Assembly: GCA_028023455.1 (NCBI GenBank)
Contig: JAQFVV010006306.1
Span: forward strand, 2,011,001-2,075,000
DNA length: 64,000 nt
Source of the DNA: Epiperipatus broadwayi
Lineage: Eukaryota; Onychophora; Udeonychophora; Euonychophora; Peripatidae
Direction of reading: 5' to 3'
Made by a program: the position numbers and the translations under genes. Within the stretch, counting starts at the first letter, position 1; the number at the start of each line of letters is the position of its first letter. The notes below the pieces were generated by a model. The model searched no databases, was not told where the DNA came from, and was given only the letters and a program-made list of their open reading frames with translations. Shown here piece by piece: positions 47,027 through 58,685 of this stretch.

Positions 47027-47155
47027 ATTAGAGGGGATTTGAACACAGACTTTTAAGCTTTCTCCAGTCATCCTCTCCATCTTATACAATTGCCATGCAT
47101 GACCACAGATGTATGAAAAAGATAAATGATCTCCAATATATGTCATTGCAACTAT
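47027..47155 (-). mobile_element. SINE-E copy
   Basis: On the minus strand: ATATTGGAGATCATTTATC, ACATCTGTGGTCATGCATGG, ATAAGATGGAGAGGATG, GTCTGTGTTCAAATCCCCTC. Same order as at 228-400; the B-box-like end is intact. Confidence 0.65.
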
Positions 47156-48884
47156 TCTCTCTTATGAAAATAATATGCATGTAATAAATGATGAATTGAA
47201 GAATTATGAAAGTTTTATTATCTATACTCAAACAATTTTTAAGAATTCATACTTTTAATTATCTGATATTATTTAAATTTTTATTGCCAGTAAAAATGAC
47301 TGATTTATTTTTTTTTAAATTCTTCATTAGCTTGGTTCAATTATTAGTAAATTTAGTAAATTTGCATACAGATCTGTATTATTCATCAATGTACTGTTTC
47401 GTCAAACTATAGTTTGTATTGTGTTATAATAAAAGTATTGTGTGTGATTTTTTTTTAAATTATGCATTACATTCTCACATTAGTTTGTTTAAATTTATTC
47501 CAGTACTTTCTGTTCTTTAGTAATTTGTTTGCACTGAAAATATTAATTTAACATTATTGATTAATATCTTCATTTCACCTATGCAAAACTCAAATCTGTT
47601 ACATAGAACACCTACTCTATCAGTACCAGAATTAATAACAATCACCAGATTTTCATTTTTGCTTACTTATATTAATAATGTTTATGAGGCTTTACAATTT
47701 TAACAGGTAAATGGAAAAAAATAATATGAAATATTTTATGGATGTTATAATTATTAATTTTTTTAAAAAAAAACAACAACAAGATAATAATTGAAACTGA
47801 AATTTTTTGAAAAGAAACTTTTTACCGTCTTAAAAATCTCACATGAAAAACAATCATAAGAATAACATAATAAATAAAAGGATATAAAATTCATGCAAGT
47901 AATAAATTTATTAATGAAATTAATTTAGCTAAAAAAAGCTTTAATTAAATAATTAATTTGATAAATACAATAGGTTAACTAATGGCATGAATCTTAAAAA
48001 ATATACCAACAAGGAGATTAATAATGGTAATCATAAAATGAATATTTTTAAAAATAGTTTTAAATTTAATAAATATACTATTAATAAAATTAGAAGGATT
48101 GTTAGTGATTTTAATTATAAATTTTAATCAGATTTTGCAATTAAAACTATTTATAAGAAGAAAATGAATATAGAAAAAGTAGTTAAATACAATAAATCAA
48201 TAAAATAAAATAAAAGCCATTTATGAGATCAGACATTAGAATGTTTGAATAAGAATTAATAAATTAATTATATTGGAATAACTAAAAATAATTCTTCATT
48301 AGTTTGTTTTAATTTTTAATAGATTATGCTAATTCATGTACAAGTTTGTATCATTTATCAATATATTATTATTTTACAAATAATATATCTTTTCACCATT
48401 CATATTATATTATTATAAAAGCATGTTTATAATTTTACTGATGCAGTGACATTGTGAGTGTGTGTTTTTTTAAAAACACATAAAAAACACACACATATAT
48501 ATTACATGCTCACATTAGTTTGCTTTAAATTTTTTCAATATTTATTTTGCTTCAAAAATGTTAACTTTATTGATTAGTACCTTCACTATGATTAAGTAAA
48601 ACTTGAATCTATTTTGTAAAATCTAATCCATCAATACTTTATTTAATTTATAAGAAATGTGAATTGTCATTAAAATATACTAAAATATATATCTGATGTA
48701 TTCCTTTAATTAGAGAATTATTCTTATTTAGGGAAAGATACTAAATAATATGTACCTATACAGAAAAGTGATTTAGAATGAAGATAGTTATAGACATATA
48801 ACTTTTTTATATTTCAGCTAAATTTTTTTATGAATAGCTATCTAAATATTTAAATATTCATCTTTCAAGATGACTTTTTAACTC
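47156..48884. other. AT-rich DNA, nothing identified
   Basis: No gene. One small hairpin at about 48455-48500 (GTGTGTTTTTTTA facing TAAAAAACACACAC). Confidence 0.5.
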
Positions 48885-49275
48885 ACAGAGGCAAAACTTT
48901 CCATACAGTAATGCAGTTCAGTGCAAACCTGAGTAATCAATGGATGCAGGATGGTTTGTGCTTAAAATCTCTATCTAATGCCTACTCATTCAATATCCTC
49001 AGATTAGTTTCTAGCTTGTGACTTTCATCAGTTAGGAACCTTGAACCTGAGAGCACTGCACCTTGATCTTAGGATCTAATATAACCCTTCAGCAGCCAGC
49101 CATCTTTTACCTTATTAGCTAACTATAAAGCTTCAAGTCCAAACTAAAAGCACAATAATGTTTTAAATTCAAGCTCATTAGTTTGTATTGTCATATAGAT
49201 CTGAACTCAGTTCAGAATCCATTCTTTTTGGTGTCTTGGGTTCTTTAATGACCACAGCCACCATAATCTAATATT
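48885..49275. mobile_element. Family A copy A8, right arm missing
   Basis: Left arm (GAGGCAAAACTTTCCATACA), minus-strand hammerhead at 48989-49045 and long body to ACCACAGCCACCATAATC. The hammerhead has CTGATGA and GAAAC, but the site triplet is ATC instead of GTC. Distal stem I shows a paired change (TTGA facing TCAA). Confidence 0.8.
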
Positions 49276-50875
49276 TGATGATTTTTTTTAAACCATTAGC
49301 ATGGATTTGCACTAGGTGAAGCAATAACTATAACTTTGATCTCATTTGTGATATATCAACACAGTAGTTTGATCTGTAGAAATGAAATGTTATTTACATG
49401 AATATGAGTAATGTTTGTAGATTATATCATAATGCTTTATTATTTAAGTTTATCATATATGAATTATCTACAAAATTGAATGAGTTTTTTGTTTAAACTT
49501 ATTTATGAGATAGGCTTCATTTTATATTTTTTTAAGTGTCAAATGATCTGATTATATTTACCTTATTTGTGGAGACCTCTATTTTCTCTTAATATTTTTA
49601 TTTTTTATTTTTTAGAATTTTTTTTCTATCTCGATTTCTGATTTGCACTTTTTTAAAATATAGAAAAAGTGTATTGTCCCATGCTGATAATATAAAAGTA
49701 TTTAATATAATTTCTAATTTCTTAAATTATTTAGATATATTTGAAGGATATGTTAGAAAATCTAAATAGTATCATTGTAAATACTGATAAGTGTAAAATT
49801 GTAAATTTTACATTATCATGTGATCCTTAGTTAAATGGGTTAGCAGAATACAGAGAACAAGAATTATAATGAGAACTGAAAGTGGATCATACATTAATAA
49901 AAATGAATACTGTCACTGATCAAATCATGCATGACCTCAATCACCTACAATTGGACATAGTCATGACTGGATACAAATATAAAAAATGTGTAACCATAAA
50001 ACAAATGGAAGAAAGAAAAAAAGAGATTGGGGGGAGGGGGATTTGGTTGTGCTTTCAATATTGGCGATGGATGAAAAGAATTACAATTGGTTTGAAGCTG
50101 CAATGTTTTCATGAAAATTCATGGAATGTTTTCTATTTCAGCATTGCACCTGCTCATTTTATGTTTATATTCATCAGTCTTTAAGTCTAAAAAAGAGCCA
50201 GGAATAATTCATATATGTATTAGATTTTTAGTTTTGAAATGAGCAAGGCATAATTGTGGTTCTATTTATGAACAGTTAACAGAGTCTTACATCATAAACC
50301 ACTGGCCTTTATGACTACAATTCAACTTGCATCAAATGTTATTTTGTATTTATGATGATAGATTACTTATTGTGCTTAAATGAGTACCCCTCTTGATGAC
50401 CTTGTTGCATTGTATATTTGCTGCCCAGTGATGGGATTTCTTTATCTATTCCAATATTGTGAGTTAGTGGTCAGGTCCAATGATCAAACTCATCAAATTC
50501 CTAAAAGAAAGTATTGTTTGAGAAATTTTTTATATAAGTAATGAGAATAGTTTAAATAAGTCCAGATCATAAATCCATAATTGAATACTGTTGTTGAGTA
50601 TGACAAAAACATATACGAAATTTGAGCACATTCGTTACGGAATGCCAGTTCATAACTGCTTTTAAAAATAATGTGGCTGAGCATGACATGGTTATTCATT
50701 TTAGTTTAAAAAGGGGAATATTTAAAAGTAGAAATAAAATTAATTGATTGCAAATATCTTTTTTAATTCTATTTTATTCTTAAATGGTGGAAGACAAACA
50801 TAACCTCACTGTCATGGGCTCCACAAGTAATTCAGATATTAAAAAAAGGATTAACTGAATAAATTAAAATTTACT
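49276..50875. other. AT-rich DNA, nothing identified
   Basis: A 100-codon frame at 49882-50184 has no recognisable domain; otherwise nothing. Confidence 0.5.
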
Positions 50876-51145
50876 TTTTATAAATCTCCACATATACACT
50901 CCAAGGCAAATCTTTTATATATATAATTCCTTTAATTTTTTAACAGTTTCGACTGTCCTGCAGTCTTCATCAGAGCATTTTCATAACCTTTACCTTTCTT
51001 TTTAAATTTATAGCTAAAAAAGAGGAGGGGTGGAGTATGCAAATGTTCTGATGAAGATTGCAAGATGGTCGAAACTGTTAGAAAATTGAAAAATATTATA
51101 AAAAAAATTTGCATTGGAGTATATATGTGATTTATAAAAAGTAAT
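50876..51145. repeat. Foldback F, copy 2
   Basis: The left end (TATAAATCTCCACATATACAC, 50879-50899) is a near complement of the right end (GTATATATGTGATTTATAAA). Both arms contain the core of copy 1. The minus strand of the left arm reads CTGATGA-A-GACTG-CAGGA-CAGTC-GAAAC (50955-50982 region); the plus strand of the right arm has the same with several G-T pairs (51048-51078). The flanks do not pair as a hammerhead stem I. Confidence 0.75.
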
Positions 51146-52076
51146 ATATATGAAGAATGCAAAAAAAAGTAAAGGACAAGATATAAGAATAAATTAAAAT
51201 TTAAAAAGAAAAGGAAGTTTTGGTCTTTTGTTTCTACTTTTAGTTCGATTAAGGATGATATAGACTTTGAAGAATATTAAGGCATTAAGGAAATAACTTG
51301 AAATAAATTAAAATCTCTAGTCTTGAGTATCTATTTTAAACTATATTTTATGTTTCATTAGTAATTAAAAGTAATTATATTTTATCTACAAAATGTAAAA
51401 GATTGAAATAATTTTTTTATTTATTATGATTTGAAAATAATGATTTTCAAATTTTAAATAATAGAAAGTGAAAGTAGATAATCCATCAGGAAATGGGAGA
51501 TTTGGGTATAAATGAAGAGAAAGGAAAAGAAAAACTTTTTTTTTAAATTGCTATTTAATTATGAAAAAGTTCTCATCTATCATCCTCCAAGTTAATGTAG
51601 AAATAAATTTGTCTTCAGTTGGTCAAACAGCTTTAGAATCCACAATAGCTAATCAGTTATAAGTCAAAAGGACGATTTCTAGTGTTCATGTATATCTAAA
51701 ATGTCTGTGCTCCATCTTTCCATTAAGTAGTCAGAATGATGCAATAGAATGCCCAAAGAATTACCTAATGTAATGCCTAATTAATATTTACCATTGGTGA
51801 GTTTTTTTCATAGCTGTCTATCTATAATGATTGTTAAAAAGATTGGACAAGAAGAAGCATTTCACACAGACAGAAGAATCTTGGTATATAGGAAAATTTA
51901 CCCAATCTTCTTGCTATGTCTAACTAATCTAAGAGTATACTTCCCATGAGTGCAAATCACCACTAAACAGTTAATATTTAGATAATTTAATAAATGATCC
52001 TTAATAGCATTTTATCTACTTACATATGTACAATAATTTAACATAATAAGGTCCAGAGGCATATATAAATAATAAT
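51146..52076. other. AT-rich DNA, nothing identified
   Basis: No gene-like frame or repeat recognised. Confidence 0.5.
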
Positions 52077-52298
52077 TTAGATCAATATGACCTGTAAGTG
52101 TCTTAGCTGACTGTTCTCATGTTCGGAGGTCAGGTCTTCGCACTTGAAGTCACTGTGACATGACTGATGATCTGCTCCAATATATATGTCCATGTGCACA
52201 GGTGTATCTCCCTGAATCAAGGGAAGTCTTGATCCAATTAGTACTGATGCATTCATTGTCTTAAATCCCTGCAATTGATTGGCTAATACTCTGTCCAT
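52077..52298 (-). CDS. Coding-like island, possible exon or old element remnant
   Basis: A 73-codon frame with balanced amino acid composition (MDRVLANQLQGFKTMN..., ending ...QLRHLQVILI), in a stretch visibly richer in G and C than its surroundings. A CAG|GT near the end could be a splice donor, and a GGAG before the frame a weak acceptor. I recognise no family. It may be an exon of a host gene on the minus strand or a relic of an unknown element. It is retained at low confidence because composition is the only evidence. Confidence 0.2.
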   Translation of the reverse strand: MDRVLANQLQGFKTMNASVLIGSRLPLIQGDTPVHMDIYIGADHQSCHSDFKCEDLTSEHENSQLRHLQVILI

Positions 52299-52528
52299 CC
52301 GCTCAGGTGATTCTTCATTTTAATCTCCAAACAAGAATTTGCATTGTTATCTTTCTAATTTTAATTAATAAGTTATTTTTATAGTTTGTCATTTATCCTT
52401 ATAAAAAAAAATCTAACTCAAATTCTTTTAATTGTTTTATTTCATTAACCATGTAATCTACTCTCATTAATTAGATCTGTATTCATTTTAGAAAATAATC
52501 TTTTTCTAATCTTAAAGTTATAAATCTT
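52299..52528. other. AT-rich DNA, nothing identified
   Basis: Short spacer between the coding-like island and the family A copy. Confidence 0.4.
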
Positions 52529-52727
52529 TTAAACCACTAAACATCACATGATTACCATGATCACATGGCTCCTCACTGATGAAGGCCACAAGCCAGAAAC
52601 TAGTCTGGGGATATTGGATGAGTACACACTAGATAAGAATTTTATGCACAAGCCTTCTGTTATCCATTGATTACATTGGCTTGCACTGAGTGGCACTACT
52701 GTATGGAGAGTTTTGCCTGTTTTTATA
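52529..52727. mobile_element. Family A copy A9 (short form)
   Basis: Begins TTAAACCACTAAACATCACA, is internally deleted so that the left terminus abuts the right arm, and ends CTGTATGGAGAGTTTTGCCT. Contains the plus-strand hammerhead at 52570-52611. Confidence 0.85.
52570..52611 (+). ncRNA. Hammerhead ribozyme, intact core (family A9)
   Basis: CTGATGA 52576-52582, stem II GGC/GCC with CACAA loop (flanked by an A-A mismatch), GAAAC 52596-52600, ACTAGT then cleavage after C 52605, and proximal stem I TCCTCA (52570-52575) with TGGGGA (52606-52611). The distal stem I strand upstream was lost to the internal deletion. Confidence 0.72.
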
Positions 52728-53329
52728 AATCTTTTACTGCTATTTTAAAAGAATCAGTCTTTTAAATTCCTTAATTTATTTAAACATAACCTTTTCTCAT
52801 TAAGTTTATCCCTATATATGTATGTGCATTTAAACATACACATACATATCACTTCTCTATCATCAAATAAGCCCAGAGATTTTAAGAAGTTATGGTAGTG
52901 AATTCAAATTTATATAGGTCAACAAATAGAGGCTTGTTTAATATACCTGACTTTCTAAATGCCAAAAAAAAAAAAAAAAAAGAAGACTGCATAATGTTGA
53001 ACTCAACAAATCAAATAGAAAAAAAATCTATAAATTTCATCAAAAAATTAAAGTTTATTTTAGGAGTTAAAACTAAATCTTTCATAAGATAATTATAATT
53101 AATTTGCATTCTTAAAATTAATAATTTTTATAAATAACTGATAAAATTTAATTCAATTCTGTGAAGATGTTTATCATTTTAATTTTAGTGTTGCATTCTG
53201 TTATTATTTTAAATGTGGTAACCTAACTTTATATATAAACATGCCTTTTTATATATATAAACATACTTATTTAGCTTCATATTTTCAACCATGGAGCCAG
53301 GAAATTATTCCAAGTCCTAGGAAATTAAA
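52728..53329. other. AT-rich DNA, nothing identified
   Basis: No gene. Contains an 18-19 base A-run near 52964. Confidence 0.5.
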
Positions 53330-53826
53330 ACACTAAACATCACATGATCACTATTTCTTATGCTTGCTCTTAACTGTTATTAAAACAGGCAAAACTCTCC
53401 ATACAGTAGTGCCACTCAGTGCAAGCTAGAGTAATCAATGCATACCAGAAGGCTTGTGCATAAAATCTCTGTCTAGTGCCTACTTATCCAATATCCCCAG
53501 ACTAGTTTCTAGCTTGTGGCTTTCATCAGTGAGGAGCCTTGGATCTGAGAGCACTGCATGGAGCCTTGGATCTGGGAGCACTGCACCTTAGGATGCAGTG
53601 ATCTCAGATCCAAGGCTTCTCACTGATCCAAAGCTATAAGCTAGAAACTAGTCTGGGAATATTGAATGAGTAGGAACTAGATAGGGATTTTATGTACAAG
53701 CCTTCTGGCATCCATTGATTACTCTGGCTTGCACTGAGTGGCACTACTGTATGGAGAGTTTTGCCTGTTTTAATAACACTTATGAACAAGCATAAGAAAT
53801 GGTGATCATGTGATTTTTAGTGGTTA
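53330..53826. mobile_element. Family A foldback, copy A10, most complete
   Basis: Left terminus ACACTAAACATCACATGATC and right terminus GATCATGTGATTTTTAGTGG. Both arms are present in full: AACAGGCAAAACTCTCCATA facing TATGGAGAGTTTTGCCTGTT. Left arm carries a minus-strand hammerhead (53487-53543, intact); right arm carries a plus-strand one (53608-53665) whose CTGATGA became CTGATCCA. The arms therefore hold divergently oriented ribozymes. The hinge has a short local duplication (GGATCTGAGAGCACTGCA and GGATCTGGGAGCACTGCA). Confidence 0.9.
53487..53543 (-). ncRNA. Hammerhead ribozyme, fully paired (family A10)
   Basis: Minus strand: CTGATGA is the complement of 53523-53529; stem II AGC/GCT with a CACAA loop, flanked by an A-A mismatch; GAAAC complement of 53505-53509; ACTAGT; GTC complement of 53500-53502, with cleavage between 53500 and 53499. 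Stem I proximal TCCTCA/TGGGGA (53530-53535 with 53494-53499); internal loop GGC opposite TA; distal TCCAA/TTGGA (53539-53543 with 53487-53491). Stem III is the palindrome ACTAGT, too short to loop back on itself but able to form six pairs between two molecules. This is the best family A ribozyme in the window. Confidence 0.82.
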
Positions 53827-54420
53827 TTGTTATTTTAATAGATTAATCATTATTTGTTAATGAGCCCTTATTCTTGTTTCTCATTAATTTCTTTATCTGT
53901 TGATAATGTGTTGTTATATAATGGTTTTGACTGGAATAAATGTATATCTCAGTGGTAGAGATATATGTATTTGGGAAAGATGATGATCAGAAAATGTGAT
54001 TATGGTTCAACTTGACACTTGTACCTAATATGGGTTTCAGTCTGACTATCATTGTGGATTATAATCAAATAGTGTTGCAATTTTGAAATAAATCATCCTG
54101 TCTTGTATTCATTATCTGCAGGACAATAAGAGAATGAAATATTTTTTTACAGTGATGTGGACAATATTTCTAGTGGACTTAATTTTATTACAGTGTATAC
54201 AATGTAGCATTTTTAACCAGTTGCAAGTTTAAAAAAGACATTATAATAATGTATAGGGTGGAGTAGAGAGGGGTAAATTAAATTTTGATAATAACAATAG
54301 GAAGTACTAATGCACTCATTGTTAGATATCATATTTCACTGTGTTAAGTAACAAAGTAGGAAATAAATAAATAATAATATACTTATGCTAAAAATAAAAT
54401 GGCCCGAAATTTGCTTTTTG
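53827..54420. other. AT-rich DNA, nothing identified
   Basis: No gene or repeat recognised. Confidence 0.5.
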
Positions 54421-54700
54421 TAAAAGAAAACATTGGGCTTGCTAAAATACAATATTAAACAAAAACATCGTTTTTTTAGGGATTCGAACTCAGACTTTCA
54501 CATGACCCAGTTAAAAGAAAACATTGGGTTTGCTAAAATACAATATTAAACAAAAACTTATCATGTATTTTTAGGGATTCGAACTCAGACTTTCACATGA
54601 CCCAGTTAAAAGAAAACATTGGGTTTGCTAAAATACAATATTAAACAAAAACTTATAATGTTTTTTAGGGATTCGAACTCAGACTTTCACATGACCCAGT
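54421..54700 (-). repeat. Triplicated SINE-E end (period 91-95 bp)
   Basis: Three tandem units start TAAAAGAAAACATTGGG at 54421, 54512 and 54607. Each ends with GGGATTCGAACTCAGACTTT and CACATGACCCAG. On the minus strand each holds a tRNA B-box-like GAGTTCGAATCCC. The last unit runs into the inverted SINE-E that follows. Confidence 0.88.
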
Positions 54701-54862
54701 GCCATCTTATATTGCTGACCCACCTGGGATGAGTGCTGGTTTAGCATGAAATATGTATATTGGTGATTATTTATCTTTTCAACATGTGTGTGGTCAAGTG
54801 GGTCAGCAATATAAGATGGCACTGAGAGTAATGGGTGGTGTGAAAGTCTGAGTTCGAATCCC
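54664..54862. repeat. SINE-E in inverted-repeat arrangement
   Basis: The left arm (54667-54722: GATTCGAACTCAGACTTTCA, then AGTGCCATCTTATATTGCTG) is the reverse complement of the right arm (54798-54862: CAGCAATATAAGATGGCACT, then GTGAAAGTCTGAGTTCGAAT). The arms are separated by a SINE-E-like loop (GATGAGTGCTGGTTTAGCAT, GTGTGTGGTCAAGTGGGTC). B boxes lie at both ends in opposite directions. Confidence 0.8.
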
Positions 54863-57324
54863 GCATATATTATGTATATAAATGCAGGTTTAAGCCTGTA
54901 CAATGTATCAAGTTTTTTTAGTTAAATGTGGTTTATTTTCAAACTGTTTTCAAATGTGTAAAAGAAATATATTTTTTCTGTTCTTCGCTTTCTTGTTTTC
55001 AATTTTAAAAATGATGAAAAATTAAAGTGTAATCAAAGATTGATTCATTAAAATAGACAAAATAATTTTGGAGATGGACAGCTTAAGGTGTCGGAAAACA
55101 TATATTGTTTTTGAAAACTACATTTTGAAACAGTGGTTATAAATTTGAGATAATGGATTGAGATCAGACTGTATATGTCTAGCAAAGTGAACCAGAGACC
55201 TGTTGCAGAAGCTTTGTACCTTCCATAGTAAAGTTAAATACAGTACGCTGTACATTTACTGGTGAGAGGAGCATACTCTCAAGGTCATAAGAAAATAACT
55301 ATGAAATGGCCCCTAAAGCTAAATGTTTGTACTGTTTTAATATGAATAGCTAATTGCTTTCCTATGTGTGTTCATCTCTGGCCTAGTGTATAAGTTCATA
55401 AGAGAAGAAAGATATAATATCTATTCCAAACTGAACAAAGAAGTGATGCCTATCACTGTATAAAAATGTATTTTCCTTGCCAGAGATTGGAATGATTGAT
55501 GTTCACTCTTTCTAAAATTCTACCAATTGATGATGCTTAACATGTAAATAGTTTGTAGTAAAAGGAGAAATATAATACCAATAACCATCTTAACTTGGGA
55601 GATTAGTGAAATAATAAAATCTACCAGTATACAGATAAAATATAATAAAGCATCATAAAGTAAAGCATATATCCAAATACAGATATCAAATTACATAAGA
55701 TATAATAAATATAAATCCATAATTAAATTTTATAATGAGTTATAAACACTTTAGCCATAGATCAGATAAGTTCAATATAATTCATAGCATAATCATGTAA
55801 TACGATCTAATTTTAGATAAAGTACTATAATAAGATGGATTAAGATTGATAAAGTTCATAAGACATATGATACTTTGAATTCCACAATCAAAGTCTCAGC
55901 ACCTGTCTCCACAAAAAATTTGATATTTTCCCCACCATTTGTAGACATTCAGAGAGATTAAAGTAAAATAGCATAACTTGAAAAGAAGTTGATGACTTGG
56001 ATATAGTTTTCTTTCTAGCAACACATATTGCTTGTTTTCCAAAAAAATAAAATAATAAAACTTAAAAAACTTGGTTGTAGAACTCAGCAAATGAACTAAT
56101 ATTAGTGTGATCAATTTATAAAGATGATGAAGCAGTGAATGATTATTATGCTTTCAAATTTGCCTCTTTTATACAGATTTTAGAGCAACACATGATTTCA
56201 ATTAGCATAATTAACAGAATGGTGTTTATTACAATTGACATAAACAGAGAACATTTGCATTGGAAATGATTTACATATTATTTAAATAAATATAAAGAAA
56301 AGTGATTTCAAATGTTTTTATAGTAAATATATATTTAATAAAATATAATTATTTATTATCTAACTTCAAAAAAAATAAAAGAAAAGAAAAAAAACTATTT
56401 TCAACAGATAAATTTATGAAAGTTAGGCTTAACCTTTCAAAGTCAGTGATTGGAAAGATAGCAATCTATTCTTAAATAAATAAAAATGCAATTATATATC
56501 CTTAAATATCTAAATAGAGCATTAAGTTACCTAATTAAATTAATAAAGATCATACCAGCTAACATTTTAGAATTATAATAAAAAAAATTTTTTTAGGTAT
56601 TAGATTGTACCTATATTTATTTTCTATGCAAAATAAATGGTCACAATATATATCACATGTGGTAAAATATTAAGGTAAATAACAAACTAATATTACTACC
56701 ATGATATTGTATTATTATATTTTAGACTTTTTTATTTTGCTTTAATTGAATTATTTATTTGTTTGCATAATTATATTGGTGTAAATGTAATCATATATAT
56801 ATATATTGAGATAGATTGTTTATCTCAGTTTATATTTAAAAAATATAGAAGTTGGCAAACATGACTTGGATTTGGTTTTCACAAATTAAATTTATATTTT
56901 CTACCAAATGTAGGGTTCTATTATAGGCACACACATATTGATAAAGATCCGAGCTTAACAGGGCCATCCAACATAGATACACCTATAAGAGAGTACCAAG
57001 GAATAATGACAATTCTTCAATATTCTTGGAGCACTCAAAAAAGTCCCGTCACATATTTGAACTCTCCAACGCTACAATAGTATGCATTGAGAAAAATGAC
57101 TGTAAATGAAAAATCAAGGAAGTATATTTTATCACTAACATCAATAACTCTATTAACAGACATGACACTTGCTTTGATATTTCCAAGTGTTGGACCAATT
57201 AAACAATTTACATATAATTTGAAAATTGCCATCTACATCCTACTTCTCATTATTCATTGTTGTAGCTATGAATATGAGGCAATATGCCTCGAAAGCGCTC
57301 AGCGGTTTCTTATTTATTGATTTA
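54863..57324. other. AT-rich DNA, nothing identified
   Basis: No gene identified. Frames at 55896-56114 and 57035-57232 lack recognisable domains. Confidence 0.5.
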
Positions 57325-57433
57325 TACAAGTACTTAATTAATTGAGATTGTGCTTTACGCAAAAAAGCGCAATCTCAATTAATTACTAATCAAAGGTGAA
57401 ATAAAAACTATTATTTTATTACAAGTACTTAAT
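57325..57433. mobile_element. Small hairpin-bearing insertion with 14-bp target duplication
   Basis: TACAAGTACTTAAT is repeated perfectly at 57325-57338 and 57420-57433. Between them are 81 bp. The hairpin arms are TTAATTAATTGAGATTG (from 57334, overlapping the left duplication) and CAATCTCAATTAATTA (57370-57385). Probably a short retroposed or miniature transposable element; the family is unknown. Confidence 0.6.
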
Positions 57434-58685
57434 ATAGCTTCTCCTTCCAGGGCCTCAACCTGCTTGTAATTTTGTTAATTCAGCTAAATAAATTGGTTTT
57501 AAAAAAGTTAGGTATATAAACAAAGTTTAATTAAGTAAAGAATCGGATTAACTTAAAAAAGTTTTGGCTTATTTATCTCAGTATTCAGAAAATTCTTTAA
57601 AAACTGATTTCCCTTTGTTTCATGCTTTACAAACACTTAACATTTTAATAAAATTTCAATCGAACATGTTTTTTTTAAGAATTAAGGTAATAACTAGTTG
57701 TTGTACAAATAATATGTTGGGTTTTTAATGTAAAGAATTTGTAAACCTGGATGATTAAAATGAATACTGGCATGATTAATTATATTAAAAAAATGTTTTG
57801 CAAAACTTGATATAAATTCGCAGATTGTCTTCAGTCTTTTTTTTGGCTGTGCTCATCATTTACCAGGATCATCTTTTGATACCACTATGAAGTACAAGGA
57901 ACTTCTACCAGTCATTGAAGTAATATGCATAAGTTGCTAGAAACCACTAAAGAACTCATTCCCAGACACAGAACCCATAACCATCAGCATGTCTAATTCC
58001 AGTTGCTGAATTGAATCCAGTGTTGTGTTAATCTACTTCACATATATTAAATTGCAGATAAAACAGACACATTTCTCAACAGTAAAAAGTTCATACCAAC
58101 TCTAACTGGAAACATAAAATCCGATTGTGTCTAATACTTGAAAATTATCAATTGAAAAGATTTAGTGAAATACTAAAGAGCTCTCTTTTCATCATATCTG
58201 TAGGAAATATATATTCATAAATGTAATTTTACTTGTATACAGAAAAATTTTTTTCCAGTCATGTCTTGGACTTAAGATAAACCAATATATATTGTAACGG
58301 TATATAAATATGCCATTACATTAATTTAAAATAAAATCTTAAAGTTCGCAAATAAAAATGAATGTATTAAAAAGAAAAAAAAAACTAAACGCTAAAGTTA
58401 AAATGTTTGTATAACGTATATATTCGCACAGATGCTAAACTTTAAAAATATTTTTTTTATATAAATAAAAAAAGGGTATTTGAACGTATTTTTTTATAAA
58501 AAAAAATACAAGATTTAAATCTAAAAATATTTTAATAAAGAAATAACGTAAGTTAAAATAAAAACAGGTATTAATTAATTCCTGTAATCTGTAAATGGAA
58601 ATGATTGTTTATTAATTATACAAAAGCTGTGTAATTAAAAAGTCAGATGAAAAACAGATAAAAGAATAAAGAGAAATTAGTTTGA
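57434..58685. other. AT-rich DNA, nothing identified
   Basis: No repeat or frame recognised. It may be upstream regulatory DNA of the candidate gene that follows. Confidence 0.4.

Noticed and set aside
57262-57300. GAGGCAATATGCCTC hairpin followed by GAAAGCGC as another hammerhead
   Set aside because: No CTGANGA precedes the stem (the sequence is GAATAT) and no cleavage triplet or stem I was found.
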